Shown here piece by piece: positions 1 to 8,551 of a DNA stretch of 64,000 nucleotides. A program made the position numbers and the translations under genes. How positions within the stretch are numbered: position 1 is the stretch's first letter; every line of letters begins with the position of its first letter. The DNA is from Wenjunlia tyrosinilytica (GTDB taxonomy: Bacteria; Actinomycetota; Actinomycetes; Streptomycetales; Streptomycetaceae), in contig NZ_BMMS01000003.1 in NCBI RefSeq assembly GCF_014646055.1, forward strand, positions 62,001 through 126,000, read 5' to 3'. The notes beneath the pieces are model-generated. The model saw only the letters and a program-made list of their open reading frames with translations. It searched no databases and was not told the origin of the DNA.

Positions 1-746
1 ACGCAGATGAGGGTGGCGGCGGCCCCGTCCAGGACGCGGGCGCCGGCCTTGGTGGCGGTGGCCGCGGTGTCGAGGACGACGCGCAACGGCTGCGGCCGGC
101 CGGGGTGTTCGTGGTCGCGGACGGCCAGGTGCGGATCGTCGGCGGCCATGGTGCCGGAGCCGACGACGACCGCGTCCGCCTCGGACCGCAACCGGTGGAC
201 GTCGGCGCGGGCCTGCGGCCCGGTGATCCAGCGGCTGCTGCCGTCGAGGGCAGCGATCCGGCCGTCGAGTGTGGCCGCGTACTTCCACAGCACGAACGGG
301 CGGCCCCGCAGTACCGAGATCAGCCAGGCCTCGTTGGACGCGGCGGCCTCGTCGGCGAGCAGGCCGCCCTCGACGTCGATGCCGGCGGCGGCGAGCGTCG
401 CGGCGCCGCCGTTCGCGAGGGGGTGGGGGTCGGCGACGGCGTGGACGACCCGGGTGATCCCGGCGTCGATGAGGGCGAGCGCGCAGGGGCCGGTGCGGCC
501 GGTGTGGTTGCAGGGCTCGAGGGTGACGACGGCGGTGCCGCCGCGGGCGCGCTCCCCCGCCTGCCGCAGGGCGTTGACCTCGGCGTGGGGGCCTCCGGCG
601 CGCTCGTGCCAGCCCTCGCCGACGACCTCTCCGGCGGGGTCGAGGACGACACAGCCGACGATCGGGTTGGGGCTGGTGGAGCCGAGGCCGCGCGCGGCGA
701 GCAGGATGGCCCGGCGCATGGCGTCGGCTTCGGGGAGCGGTGCCAC
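1..746 (-). CDS. ribD: RibD, riboflavin biosynthesis deaminase/reductase (3' end cut by window edge)
   Basis: This bifunctional cytosolic enzyme would deaminate and then reduce the pyrimidine intermediate of riboflavin synthesis. The N-terminal deaminase domain shows the zinc motifs HAEVNALRQ and a following PCNHTGRTGPC segment. The start of the reductase domain (KYAATLDGRIA, then GSGTMAADDP) is also visible. About 248 codons are present and the gene continues past position 1. The GTG start at 746 follows an AGGAGG ribosome site; an ATG nine codons in is less likely. An FMN riboswitch lies upstream on the same strand, so flavin feedback is expected. Family identity is clear; only the C-terminus is unseen. 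Confidence 0.93.
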   Translation of the reverse strand, partial: MAPLPEADAMRRAILLAARGLGSTSPNPIVGCVVLDPAGEVVGEGWHERAGGPHAEVNALRQAGERARGGTAVVTLEPCNHTGRTGPCALALIDAGITRVVHAVADPHPLANGGAATLAAAGIDVEGGLLADEAAASNEAWLISVLRGRPFVLWKYAATLDGRIAALDGSSRWITGPQARADVHRLRSEADAVVVGSGTMAADDPHLAVRDHEHPGRPQPLRVVLDTAATATKAGARVLDGAAATLIC

Positions 747-1201
747 CGGAGTCCTCCTGCCGCGTCTTGGGCGCGGACTCCGGGGTGGCGGGAAAAGACG
801 GGTCGCCGATTCGGGACGCGGCACCGCGGGGGCGTCCACTGGTCCTCGCGGACAGGTGGAACCGCTGACGGCGGCGTACCGGCTGACGCCCGCCGCGCAC
901 TGCCTCCCATCCGGACTTTAACCGTCGGTCCAGGAATTTCACCTGGTCAACCGGCCGCTGGTTGCGGCCGGGTCGCGGACTGTAACCGCCGGTTCGGAAT
1001 TTCACCGACCCCGGAGTGCGCGAACGTCACTGATACGCGTCCAGTGTGCCACGTCCCGTCCACGCCGGTGGAGGGCACCGTCCTGTGGGCTCGATCACTC
1101 GGGCCCCGCTCCAGCGGCCCGCCACCGGCGCTCTGCGGTTGCTCGACGCGTTCTCCGCGCGGCCTCGGCCGGAGCATGCGGTCCCGGCCGAGTTCGGGTC
1201 T
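747..1201. other. 455 bp gene-free stretch holding the ribD leader
   Basis: Between the ribD start and the end of the lyase gene there is only the FMN aptamer (895-1021), its expression platform (747-894) and the presumed rib promoter region (1022-1201). I see no convincing -35/-10 pair and no credible small gene. Long open frames crossing it have no start signal and no family resemblance. Confidence 0.6.
895..1021 (-). promoter_or_regulatory. FMN riboswitch (RFN element) upstream of ribD
   Basis: Read on the minus strand, the segment carries the conserved RFN core: GGTGAAATTCCGAACCGGCGG, then CAGTCCGCGACC, a variable hairpin, GGTGAAATTCCTGGACCGACGG, and AAGTCCGGATGGGAG. The closing P1 helix pairs AGTGCGC (1015-1021) with GCGCACT (895-901). 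Binding of FMN would lower expression of ribD and the genes beyond it. About 150 nt separate the aptamer from the ribD start. Confidence 0.93.
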
Positions 1202-2593
1202 TCAGCCGAGGATGTTGTCCAGTTGCTCGGCGCCCGGGCGCAGGAGCCACAGGTCACCGCCCGGCGGGGGCTGGAGCCCGGCGACGGCCGCGCGGGCCTC
1301 GTCGTCCCCCTTGTCGGCGGCGGCGTGGACGATGTCGTCGGCCGCGTAGGCGTGGAAGTCGAGTTCGGGATGGGGCCAGGGCTGCTCGCCGGTGGCGGAG
1401 GGCAGCAGGAAGTCGACGGCCTTGAACAGCCCTGCGCCGTTGGGGCCGGTGTGGTGCCACAGGTCCACGCCCACGCGGTCCCCGACGGCGGCGAGCCGGG
1501 TGAACGCCACGAGGTTGAAGGTCGAGTAGTGCCAACTGCGGGTCCGGGCCAGCTCACCGGGCTGGCTGCCGTCGGCCGCGATCTGGGCGTCGACGCGCTT
1601 GGCGCGCGCCCGCGTGACGACGGAGCGGGCGAGGTCGCGCCGTCCGACCGCGGCGGCGAGGGCGGCCACCTGCATGTCGGCGAAGGTGCCGTGGTTGTTG
1701 AGGGCCGCCGACTCCTCCTTGCCGAAGTCGCTGTCCACCAGCCAGTCGAGGAACCGCTCGTTCCACTCCCTCATCCCCGTGCGGTCGGCGGAGGACCAGC
1801 CGGGCGCCCCGGAGTCGAGGATGGCGGCGGCGTCCACGACGCTGGTGAAGCCCTGCGAGAAGTCGATGATGCCGATGGCGCGGCCGTCGTACTTGCAGGG
1901 GATGAACTGGGCGTGCTGGAGGCTGGGGTTCATCCGGGTCGCCGGGGTCACGAACCAGGTGCGCAGGATCTCGGCGGCGTGCTCGGCGTAGGCGCGCTTG
2001 CCGGTGTAGTACCAGGCGAGGGAGAGCTCGTAGGCCGATTCGAAGACCTTGGCCCGCTCGGGATGGTCGGTGAGCTTGTCCACATCCGGATTGCGCCGGC
2101 CATCCTTCTGAACGTACGGGCAGCCGTAGGGGTTGTCCGCGGTCCTGGGCAGGGTGGGCCACCAGTAGGGCGCCTGGCTGAAGTAGTCGTGCTTGTCGCC
2201 GCCGGGCGGCACCTGGTCCTTGTCGGTGACGGTCCACGGGCCCTGCCCGAGCCAGGCGTCGGCCTGTGCGGTGAGGTCGCGCAGCGCCCGCTCGAGCTTC
2301 CGGTCGCCCGCCTTGAGCCGCACCTTGGTCCTCCACAGCCGCTTGCCGTCGAGGACCACGGTGCGGGGCACCGCGGCTGCGGGCGTCGGGGCTGCGGGCG
2401 CCGATGCACGGGGAATCGCGGCTGCGGGAGCCGAGTCACGGGGAGCCGACGCACGGGGAGCCGCGGCCGCGGCCGCCCCGGCACGCGGTCCGGGCTCGGC
2501 GGCGCCGGTGGCCGGCACCCCCAGCGCCGCGACGAGGGCGGCGGCCACGGCCGCGCGGACCAGTCGCCGGTGGACTCCTGATGGCGCACTCAT
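1202..2593 (-). CDS. secreted alginate lyase-family polysaccharide lyase
   Basis: This 463-residue protein looks like an exported uronate-polysaccharide lyase of the alginate-lyase (PF05426, alpha/alpha-toroid) type. Residues 1 to about 32 form a signal peptide with an Arg-rich start and an Ala/Val/Leu core, followed by an Ala/Pro/Ser linker with repeats near residues 40-80. The catalytic part shows HDYFSQAPYWWP, then NNHGTFADMQ with the Asn-His pair typical of the fold, and later SWHYSTFN. The ATG at 2593 is preferred over a TTG five codons upstream because the signal peptide then begins normally. The true substrate (alginate, glucuronan or another uronan) cannot be read from the sequence. 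Confidence 0.82.
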   Translation of the reverse strand: MSAPSGVHRRLVRAAVAAALVAALGVPATGAAEPGPRAGAAAAAAPRASAPRDSAPAAAIPRASAPAAPTPAAAVPRTVVLDGKRLWRTKVRLKAGDRKLERALRDLTAQADAWLGQGPWTVTDKDQVPPGGDKHDYFSQAPYWWPTLPRTADNPYGCPYVQKDGRRNPDVDKLTDHPERAKVFESAYELSLAWYYTGKRAYAEHAAEILRTWFVTPATRMNPSLQHAQFIPCKYDGRAIGIIDFSQGFTSVVDAAAILDSGAPGWSSADRTGMREWNERFLDWLVDSDFGKEESAALNNHGTFADMQVAALAAAVGRRDLARSVVTRARAKRVDAQIAADGSQPGELARTRSWHYSTFNLVAFTRLAAVGDRVGVDLWHHTGPNGAGLFKAVDFLLPSATGEQPWPHPELDFHAYAADDIVHAAADKGDDEARAAVAGLQPPPGGDLWLLRPGAEQLDNILG

Positions 2594-2616
2594 CCCAGCA
2601 CACTCCAATCAGATAG

Positions 2617-2631
2617 CTGAACGATGTTCAG
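2617..2631. promoter_or_regulatory. palindromic putative operator upstream of the lyase
   Basis: CTGAAC-GAT-GTTCAG is a perfect 6-bp inverted repeat 24 bp before the lyase start. It lies in the spacer between a weak -35-like GTGACT and a -10-like TATCTG on the minus strand. This would be a natural position for a repressor site. The regulator is unknown and the promoter elements are weak. Confidence 0.4.
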
Positions 2632-2837
2632 AGTCACGACGGCGCGCCAGGCTATGCCCACCCCCCGGGCGGCACAACGGGGAAGGTTTGGTTCCGTTTG
2701 TGAACCGCGGGCCGCGGGCCGCGGGTCGGCGCGGGGTGCCGCCGCACGGCCGCGCGGGTTCGCCCGGGACGGCGGGTCCACGACCCGCCGCAGGAAGTGC
2801 GCGCCAACTCGCCTGCCGGGCGTGGCTCTTGGCCATT

Positions 2838-2878
2838 GGTACAGACCTATTGACGATCTGGTCTAGTCCTCCTAGGCT
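2838..2878 (+). promoter_or_regulatory. chitinase-type promoter with two DasR-like operator sites and no obvious gene
   Basis: TTGACG (2850-2855) and TAGGCT (2873-2878) are separated by 17 bp, a good vegetative promoter. Two imperfect copies of the GGTCTAGACC core flank or enter it: GGTACAGACC (2838-2847) and GGTCTAGTCC (2860-2869). Streptomyces chitinase promoters carry such repeats, and DasR recognises the same core. It points right, into the 3' end of the ROK gene. Confidence 0.55.
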
Positions 2879-2982
2879 CCGTGGTACGAGGACCGTTCCG
2901 TCACTCGACACGAGTCACCCGGTGGCGGCAGTGGAACAGGGCGCCTGCCGTCACCGGGCCACCACCGCGCCCGGACGTGCGC

Positions 2983-4167
2983 TCACACCGTGGCGAACAG
3001 ATCCCGCCTGGCGGCGTCCAGTGCGATGACCATCGCCCCGCGCAGCACGGGGCTGCCCTCCACCGTCCCGGCCCGCACCTGGGTGTGCAGCGGGGACAGC
3101 TCCTCCAGCCGCGTCTGGACCCGGCGGGTGAGTTCCGCTCCCCCGGCCCGCCCCACCTCGCCCCCGAGGACGACGCAGCCCGGGTCGAGAACCGCGGTCA
3201 GCGCTGCCGCGCCGATGGCGATCCGCCCGGCGAGCTCGTCCAGGAAGGCCCCGTTTCCCGTTCCCAGGGCCTCACCCAGCGCCGCCTCCGCCGCCGGAGG
3301 GTCGTCCTCGGACGCGGCCGCGATCCCATGGCGGCGGGCGAGCGCGCATACGGCGGCGCTTCCGGCGAGGGAGTGGAATCCGCCGTCGCACACCGTTGCC
3401 GAGGGCAGTCCCGAGGTGCCCGGCACAGGCAGGAATCCGATCTCGCCGGTCCCCCCGGACGCCCCCCGCCGCAGCCTGCCCTCCAGGATCACGGCGGCGC
3501 CCACTCCGTGTCCGAGCCACATCAGGACGAAGGTCTCGCGGTCCGCCGCGGCGCCGACCTGGGCTTCGGCGATCCCGGCGAGGTTGACCTCGTTGTCGAG
3601 CAGGACGGGTGCGTCAAGTCCCGTGCGCAGGGCGGCGACGAACTCGGCGTGCCAGGCGGGCAGCGCGCCGGTCGCGCTGAGCTCGCCAGTGGCCGGGTCG
3701 ACCAGCCCCGGAGCGCCCACGACGATGGTGTGCAAGGTGGCGTCCGCCCCGCTCTCGCGCAGGGTGCGGCCGAGGGCGGACACGGCGTCCTCGACGATCC
3801 GGGCGGCGGGCCGCGACGGGTCCACCGGGAGCACGGTCTCGGCGAGCACTCCCCCGGCGAGGTCGGCCACGGCGAGGCTCACACTCCGGGTGCGCACGTC
3901 CGCGGCCGCGATGTGCGCACGGTCGGCGGCCAGTCCGTACAGGCGGGCATTGGGGCCGCGCCGCTGCTCCCCCGCCTCGCCGACGACCCGGATCAGTCCC
4001 CCGTCCCGGAGCCGTTCGACGAGGTCGGCGACGGTGGGGCGGGACAGCCCGGTGGCCTGCTTGAGCTGGTTCGCGGTCAGCGGGCCGCGCTCGACGAGGA
4101 GTTCGAGGGCGAGCCGGTCGTTGATGGCGCGAGCCGTTCGGGGCGAGGCCGTGCGGGCGGTCGTCAT
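2983..4167 (-). CDS. ROK-family transcriptional repressor
   Basis: This 394-residue sugar-responsive regulator has a winged helix at about residues 20-60 (LTANQLKQATGLSRPTVADL) followed by a ROK domain. The ROK segment DNEVNLAGIAE (191-201) has Glu193 where ROK kinases carry the catalytic Asp. The Cys-rich zinc motif of sugar kinases is absent, so it is a regulator rather than a kinase. GGTGEIGF at 238-245 is retained. It diverges from an MFS transporter, with a perfect palindrome in the 57 bp between them, so it probably controls both genes. The inducer sugar is unknown. Confidence 0.9.
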   Translation of the reverse strand: MTTARTASPRTARAINDRLALELLVERGPLTANQLKQATGLSRPTVADLVERLRDGGLIRVVGEAGEQRRGPNARLYGLAADRAHIAAADVRTRSVSLAVADLAGGVLAETVLPVDPSRPAARIVEDAVSALGRTLRESGADATLHTIVVGAPGLVDPATGELSATGALPAWHAEFVAALRTGLDAPVLLDNEVNLAGIAEAQVGAAADRETFVLMWLGHGVGAAVILEGRLRRGASGGTGEIGFLPVPGTSGLPSATVCDGGFHSLAGSAAVCALARRHGIAAASEDDPPAAEAALGEALGTGNGAFLDELAGRIAIGAAALTAVLDPGCVVLGGEVGRAGGAELTRRVQTRLEELSPLHTQVRAGTVEGSPVLRGAMVIALDAARRDLFATV

Positions 4168-4191
4168 GGCGGGATCCTATGCAGACTGTTT

Positions 4192-4214
4192 CTATCAGGC
4201 AGGCTTCCTGATAG
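4192..4214. promoter_or_regulatory. 23-bp palindromic operator between ROK and MFS genes
   Basis: CTATCAGG (4192-4199) and CCTGATAG (4207-4214) form a perfect 8-bp inverted repeat with a 7-bp centre. It lies 24 bp from the ROK start and 10 bp from the MFS start, so one bound dimer could block both divergent promoters. Assignment to the ROK protein is inferred from position only. Confidence 0.65.
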
Positions 4215-4224
4215 TTTACGTGGC

Positions 4225-5472
4225 ATGCCGTCCATCCCATCCCCGCGGAGCGAGGCCGACGCCGACGGGGCCGAGGCGCGCCGGGTCCGCCGGGCCCGCG
4301 TCGCCGTCGCCACCGTCTTCGCCCTGCACGGCTGCGTCGCCGGCAGCTTCGCCACCCGGATCCCCTGGGTGCAGGACCGGCTCGACCTCTCCCCCGGGCA
4401 CCTCGGGCTCGCCCTGTCGTTTCCCGCCCTCGGCGCCTCCCTGGCCATGCCGCGGGCCGGACGGCTCGTCCACCGCTGCGGCGGGCGCGCGGCGGTGCGC
4501 GGCCTGCTGACGCTGTGGTGCGCCGGACTCGCCCTGCCCGCCCTCGCCCCCGGCCTGCCCGTGCTCTGCGCGGTCCTGTTGCTCTACGGAGCCTCGGCGG
4601 GCATGGCGGACGTGGCCATGAACGGCCAGGGCGTGGAGGTCGAGCAGCGCTTCGGGCGCTCCATCATGTCGGGCCTGCACGGCATGTGGAGCCTGGGCGC
4701 CCTCAGCGGCTCGGCGCTGGGCGTCCTGGCGACCCACACGGGCCTGGACGCGCGGATCCATCTGTCCTCGGTCGCCGCCATCCTCGTCGTGGCCGGGCTC
4801 CTGGCGTGCCGCAACCTCCTCGACATCCGGCCGGAACCGGACGAGCAGGCGCCGCCCCGCTTCGCGCTCCCGCCCAGGTCCGCGCTGGCCATCGGCGGGG
4901 TCGGGATGTGCGCGGTGTTCGCCGAGGGGGCGAGCATGGACTGGTCCGGGGTCTACCTCAGGGACATCACCTCGGCGTCGGCGAGTGTGGCGGCGGCCAG
5001 TTACGCGGCCTTCGCCTCCACCATGACCGCCACCCGGCTGGCCGGTGACACGGCGGTACGCCGTTTCGGCCCGGTGCGGACCGTGCGCGCCGGCGCGGTG
5101 GTGGCCACGCTCGGCGGCCTGCTGGTCGTCCTGGCCCGCGTCCCCGCGCTCGCCATCGCGGGTTTCGCCCTGCTGGGCGTGGGGATAGCCGTGGTCGTCC
5201 CGCTGGCCTTCGCCGCTGCGGGCAAGAGCGGACGGGCCCCGAGCCAGGCCATCGCGGGCGTCGCGACCATCACCTACGCGACCGGGCTGCTCGCCCCGGC
5301 GGCGTTCGGCGCGATCGCCGACGCCTCGTCGCTGACCGTGTCGTTCGCGATGGTGACCACGGGCACGGCGGTACTGATCGTGGCCGCCGGGGCGCTCAAG
5401 CCCGCGGCCACGGGCGTGCGGGCGGGCAGCCCCGGGCCCGCCCCCTCGAAGGTCCCGGCGGACGGGGGCTAG
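4225..5472 (+). CDS. MFS transporter
   Basis: A 415-residue integral membrane protein with about 12 hydrophobic segments, typical in length for the major facilitator superfamily. After a charged N-terminus it begins with RIPWVQDRLDLSPGHLGLAL and the loop RAGRLVHRCGGR, matching the MFS loop after helix 2. The resemblance is to the sugar/fucose-permease-like branch often paired with ROK regulators. The ATG at 4225 is chosen because upstream sequence is the operator and the antisense ROK gene. Its 3' end is 5 bp from the convergent ABC ATPase gene. Substrate unknown; a sugar or sugar derivative is inferred from the ROK neighbour. Confidence 0.88.
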   Translation: MPSIPSPRSEADADGAEARRVRRARVAVATVFALHGCVAGSFATRIPWVQDRLDLSPGHLGLALSFPALGASLAMPRAGRLVHRCGGRAAVRGLLTLWCAGLALPALAPGLPVLCAVLLLYGASAGMADVAMNGQGVEVEQRFGRSIMSGLHGMWSLGALSGSALGVLATHTGLDARIHLSSVAAILVVAGLLACRNLLDIRPEPDEQAPPRFALPPRSALAIGGVGMCAVFAEGASMDWSGVYLRDITSASASVAAASYAAFASTMTATRLAGDTAVRRFGPVRTVRAGAVVATLGGLLVVLARVPALAIAGFALLGVGIAVVVPLAFAAAGKSGRAPSQAIAGVATITYATGLLAPAAFGAIADASSLTVSFAMVTTGTAVLIVAAGALKPAATGVRAGSPGPAPSKVPADGG

Positions 5473-5477
5473 CGGCC

Positions 5478-6668
5478 TCAGTCGCGTTCGGCGTTGTCCG
5501 GGTGGGTGAGGTTGACGCCGGTGGACGGATCGAAGACATGCGCCCTCGGCACGTCCAGCCACAGCTCGATCGGATGGCCCTCGCGTGCGCCCGTGGCCGC
5601 GTTGAGCCGGGCGACCACCTGGTGGCCCATGGACCCGGCGTCCTTCAGCCCCGACTCGGTGGCCAGTTCCTCCAGTTCGGAGGTGGCCGCCGGTCCCCCG
5701 GTCTCGGCGAAGTGCACATAGACGTCCGAGCCCAGCGACTCCAGCACGTCCACGGTGGTGGTGAAGGTGTGGCCGCCGCGCCCAGCCTCCACCAGTGCCG
5801 CGTCCTCGAAGTCCTCCGGGCGGAAGCCGACGATGACCGACCTCGGCGCGTTCTGCCGCTCCAGTTGCTGCCGCGTCCGGTCGTCCACGACCAGGTCGCC
5901 CAGGGAAGTGCGCAGCATGCCGTTCTCGAGGGTGGCGCTGAGGAAGTTCATCGCCGGTGACCCGATGAAGCCCGCCACGAAGATGTTGCGGGGCTCCTCG
6001 TACAGGTACTGAGGAGTGCCGACCTGCTGGACGAGTCCCCCGCGCATGACCACGACGCGGTCGCCGAGGGTCATGGCCTCGGTCTGGTCGTGGGTCACAT
6101 AGACGGTGGTCGTGCCCAGCCGCTGCTGGAGCCGGGAGATCTGTGTGCGCATCTGGACACGGAGCTTGGCGTCGAGGTTGGACAGCGGCTCGTCCATGAG
6201 GAACGCCTTGGGGCTGCGTACGATCGCGCGGCCCATGGCCACCCGCTGTCGCTGGCCGCCGGAGAGGTTGGCGGGCTTGCGGTCGAGGTGCTCGGTCAGG
6301 TCGAGGATGCGGGCCGCCTCCTCCACCTTCTCCCGGATGGATGCCTTGTCGATCTTTGCCAGGCGCAGCGCGAAGCCCATGTTGTCCCGCACGCTCATGT
6401 GCGGGTAGAGCGCGTAGCTCTGGAAGACCATGGCGATGTCGCGGTCCTTGGGCGCCTTGTCGTTGACGATCTGGTCGCCGATGCGCAGGGTGCCCTCGGT
6501 GATGTCCTCCAGTCCGGCGATCATGTTGAGGGTGGTGGACTTCCCGCATCCCGAGGGGCCGACGAGGATCACGAACTCGCCGTCGGCGATGGTGAGGTTG
6601 ACGTCCTTCACGGCGAGGGCGCCGTCGGGGTAGCGCTTGGTGATGCCCTCGAGCTGGATCTCGGCCAC
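5478..6668 (-). CDS. ABC transporter ATPase, SugC/UgpC-like
   Basis: A 396-residue cytoplasmic nucleotide-binding subunit of a carbohydrate importer. Walker A GPSGCGKST is at 37-45, the signature LSGGQ near 136, Walker B FLMDEPLSNLD near 156 and the switch His in VYVTHD. The C-terminal region has the regulatory beta-barrel fold of MalK/UgpC proteins (VIVGFRPEDF). The GTG at 6668 follows GGAGAAGGAGG. It is last in a lipoprotein-permease-permease-ATPase cluster, so it is a dedicated ATPase rather than the shared MsiK. By analogy with LpqY-SugABC it would power trehalose uptake. Confidence 0.9.
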   Translation of the reverse strand: MAEIQLEGITKRYPDGALAVKDVNLTIADGEFVILVGPSGCGKSTTLNMIAGLEDITEGTLRIGDQIVNDKAPKDRDIAMVFQSYALYPHMSVRDNMGFALRLAKIDKASIREKVEEAARILDLTEHLDRKPANLSGGQRQRVAMGRAIVRSPKAFLMDEPLSNLDAKLRVQMRTQISRLQQRLGTTTVYVTHDQTEAMTLGDRVVVMRGGLVQQVGTPQYLYEEPRNIFVAGFIGSPAMNFLSATLENGMLRTSLGDLVVDDRTRQQLERQNAPRSVIVGFRPEDFEDAALVEAGRGGHTFTTTVDVLESLGSDVYVHFAETGGPAATSELEELATESGLKDAGSMGHQVVARLNAATGAREGHPIELWLDVPRAHVFDPSTGVNLTHPDNAERD

Positions 6669-6715
6669 GGTGGTTCCTCCTTCTCCTCCGGCTTGTCCTG
6701 CGGTCGCCGGGCCGG

Positions 6716-7549
6716 TCAGCCCTTGACCGCCCCGGCGGTCAGACCTGCGACGATGTGCCGCTGGAAGAGCAGCACGAACGCGATGATGGGAATGGTGATC
6801 ACGACCGCGGCCGCGGCGATCGATCCGGTGGGCTGCTGGAACTGCGAACTGCCGGTGAAGAACGCGATGGCCGCGGGCACCGTGCGTGCCCTCGTGGTGG
6901 AGGTCAGCGAGATCGCGAAGAGGAAGTCGTTCCAGCAGAAGATGAAGACCAGGATGGCGGTGGTGAACACTCCGGGCGCCGCCAGCGGGGCGATCACCAT
7001 CCGGAAGGCCTGGGCGGGGCTGGCACCGTCGACCTTGGCCGCCTTCTCCAGGTCCCAGGGGATCTCCCGGAAGAACGCCGACAGCGTGTAGATCGCCAGC
7101 GGCAGGGAGAACGTCATGTACGGGATGATCAGCCCCGGCCAGGTGTCGAACAGGCCCAGGATCCGCTCGATGTTGAACAGCGGTGAGACCAGGGAGATCG
7201 GCGGGAACATCGCGATCAGCAGGGACATGCCGATCAGCAGCCGTTTGCCGGGGAAGCGCAGCCGCGCCACGGCGTAGGCGGCCATGGTGCCCAGGACTAC
7301 CGCGATCACGGTGGAGATCAGGGCGATGCCGATCGAGTTGATCAGGGCCCGGGTGAACTCCGAGGTGCGGAAGATGCCCCGGTAGTTCTCGAACGTCCAC
7401 TGCTCGGGGACGAAGTCGCCGTCCGTGAGGGTGCTGGGGGTCTTGAAGGACAGCGCCGCGATCCACCACACGGGGAACAGGGCGTACCCGACCACGATCA
7501 GGTTGATGACGGTCCAGCGTGCCAGGTACCTCTTGCCGGCGGCAGCCAT
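6716..7549 (-). CDS. ABC sugar permease, SugB-like
   Basis: A 277-residue inner-membrane permease with about six helices, typical of MalG-type subunits. The cytoplasmic EAA loop reads [28 protein letters not shown] in part and contacts the ATPase. Its ATG overlaps the upstream permease stop by one base (TGATG), indicating translational coupling. It is followed 47 bp later by the ATPase gene. Assignment to trehalose import rests on resemblance of the whole cluster to LpqY-SugABC. Confidence 0.9.
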   Translation of the reverse strand: MAAAGKRYLARWTVINLIVVGYALFPVWWIAALSFKTPSTLTDGDFVPEQWTFENYRGIFRTSEFTRALINSIGIALISTVIAVVLGTMAAYAVARLRFPGKRLLIGMSLLIAMFPPISLVSPLFNIERILGLFDTWPGLIIPYMTFSLPLAIYTLSAFFREIPWDLEKAAKVDGASPAQAFRMVIAPLAAPGVFTTAILVFIFCWNDFLFAISLTSTTRARTVPAAIAFFTGSSQFQQPTGSIAAAAVVITIPIIAFVLLFQRHIVAGLTAGAVKG

Positions 7550-8502
7550 CAGCGTCGCACCTCCGAGCCGGGCGCGGCGGCCCCGAACAGTTTGATGAAC
7601 GCGAAGGCGATGATGCCCACGCAGATGAAGATCAGCACCGAGATCGCCGAGCCGATGCCCAGGTTGAGGGCCGTGAACAGGTTGTCGTAGCCCAGGATCG
7701 ACACGGACTCGGTGCCGTTGGCGCCCCCGGTGAGCACATAGATGTTGTCGAAGACCCGGAAGGCGTCGAGGGTGCGGAACAGCAGCGCCACCAGGATCGC
7801 GGGCTTCATCAGCGGCACGGTGACGAAGAAGAAGCGCTGCCAGGCCGAGGCGCCGTCGACCATCGACGCCCGCAGTGTCTCCTCCGGCACGAGAGCGAGC
7901 CCGGCCAGCAGGAGCAGCGCCATGAACGGCGTGGTCTTCCAGACCTCGGCGAGGATGATCAGCCCGATGGCGTCCCAGCGTTCGGTCAGCGGGGCGCTGC
8001 CCTCGGGCAGCAGGCTCGCCAGGTAGCCGATGCCGGGAGTCCAGGCGTACTGCCAGGAGAACGCGGCGACGACGGTCACGATTCCGTAGGGGATCAGGAC
8101 GGCGGTCCGTACGACACCTCGGCCGAAGATCGTGCGGTGCATCACCAGGGCGAGCATCATGCCGAGGACGAGTTCGACGGCGACGGAGACGGCGGTGATC
8201 ACGACGGTCACCTCGAACGCCTGCCACCAGAAGTCCGAGGAGAGCACCGCCCCGTAGTTGCTCAGGCCGATGAAGTGGGCCTGGCTGGGGAAGCGCAGGT
8301 CGTAGCGCTGGAGCGAGAGGTAGACGGCGTAGCCGATCGGATAGGCCGTCACCGCGAGCATGACGACGACCGCCGGGGAGCACAGGAGCCAGCCGAGCCG
8401 GCGTTCCTGCCGGGCTCCCTCGGACAGCGCCTCGGCCGCCGCCCCGCTCTGTTCCGGCGCTCCCTCGGGTGCGGCGCCGGCCGGTGCGGCCCGACCGCTC
8501 AT
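7549..8502 (-). CDS. ABC sugar permease, SugA-like
   Basis: A 317-residue MalF-type permease with a cytoplasmic Ala/Glu-rich N-terminus of about 35 residues and roughly six helices. The EAA loop is [20 protein letters not shown]. The end of the protein, [20 protein letters not shown] through [11 protein letters not shown], closely resembles what I remember of mycobacterial SugA. It follows the binding-protein gene by 49 bp and overlaps the next permease by one base. The substrate is inferred, not shown. Confidence 0.9.
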   Translation of the reverse strand: MSGRAAPAGAAPEGAPEQSGAAAEALSEGARQERRLGWLLCSPAVVVMLAVTAYPIGYAVYLSLQRYDLRFPSQAHFIGLSNYGAVLSSDFWWQAFEVTVVITAVSVAVELVLGMMLALVMHRTIFGRGVVRTAVLIPYGIVTVVAAFSWQYAWTPGIGYLASLLPEGSAPLTERWDAIGLIILAEVWKTTPFMALLLLAGLALVPEETLRASMVDGASAWQRFFFVTVPLMKPAILVALLFRTLDAFRVFDNIYVLTGGANGTESVSILGYDNLFTALNLGIGSAISVLIFICVGIIAFAFIKLFGAAAPGSEVRR

Positions 8503-8551
8503 CGTGGCCTCCCTGGGGGTGCGGAGTGATCGGGAAGTGCGCTGCGGTGGC

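Larger units (their letters stand above)
2594..2982. other. 389 bp intergenic region between the lyase and ROK genes
   Basis: The stretch contains the lyase upstream palindrome at one end and a plus-strand promoter with chitinase-type operator repeats at 2838-2878. GC-rich simple repeats such as GGGCCGCGGGCCGCGG occur near 2710. No gene follows the plus-strand promoter before the convergent 3' end of the ROK gene. Confidence 0.6.

Noticed and set aside
2881-4224. Open frame running in phase into the MFS gene, suggesting a much longer fusion protein
   Set aside because: It is antisense to the ROK repressor, shows no family resemblance and crosses the divergent operator; the MFS core begins at the ATG at 4225.
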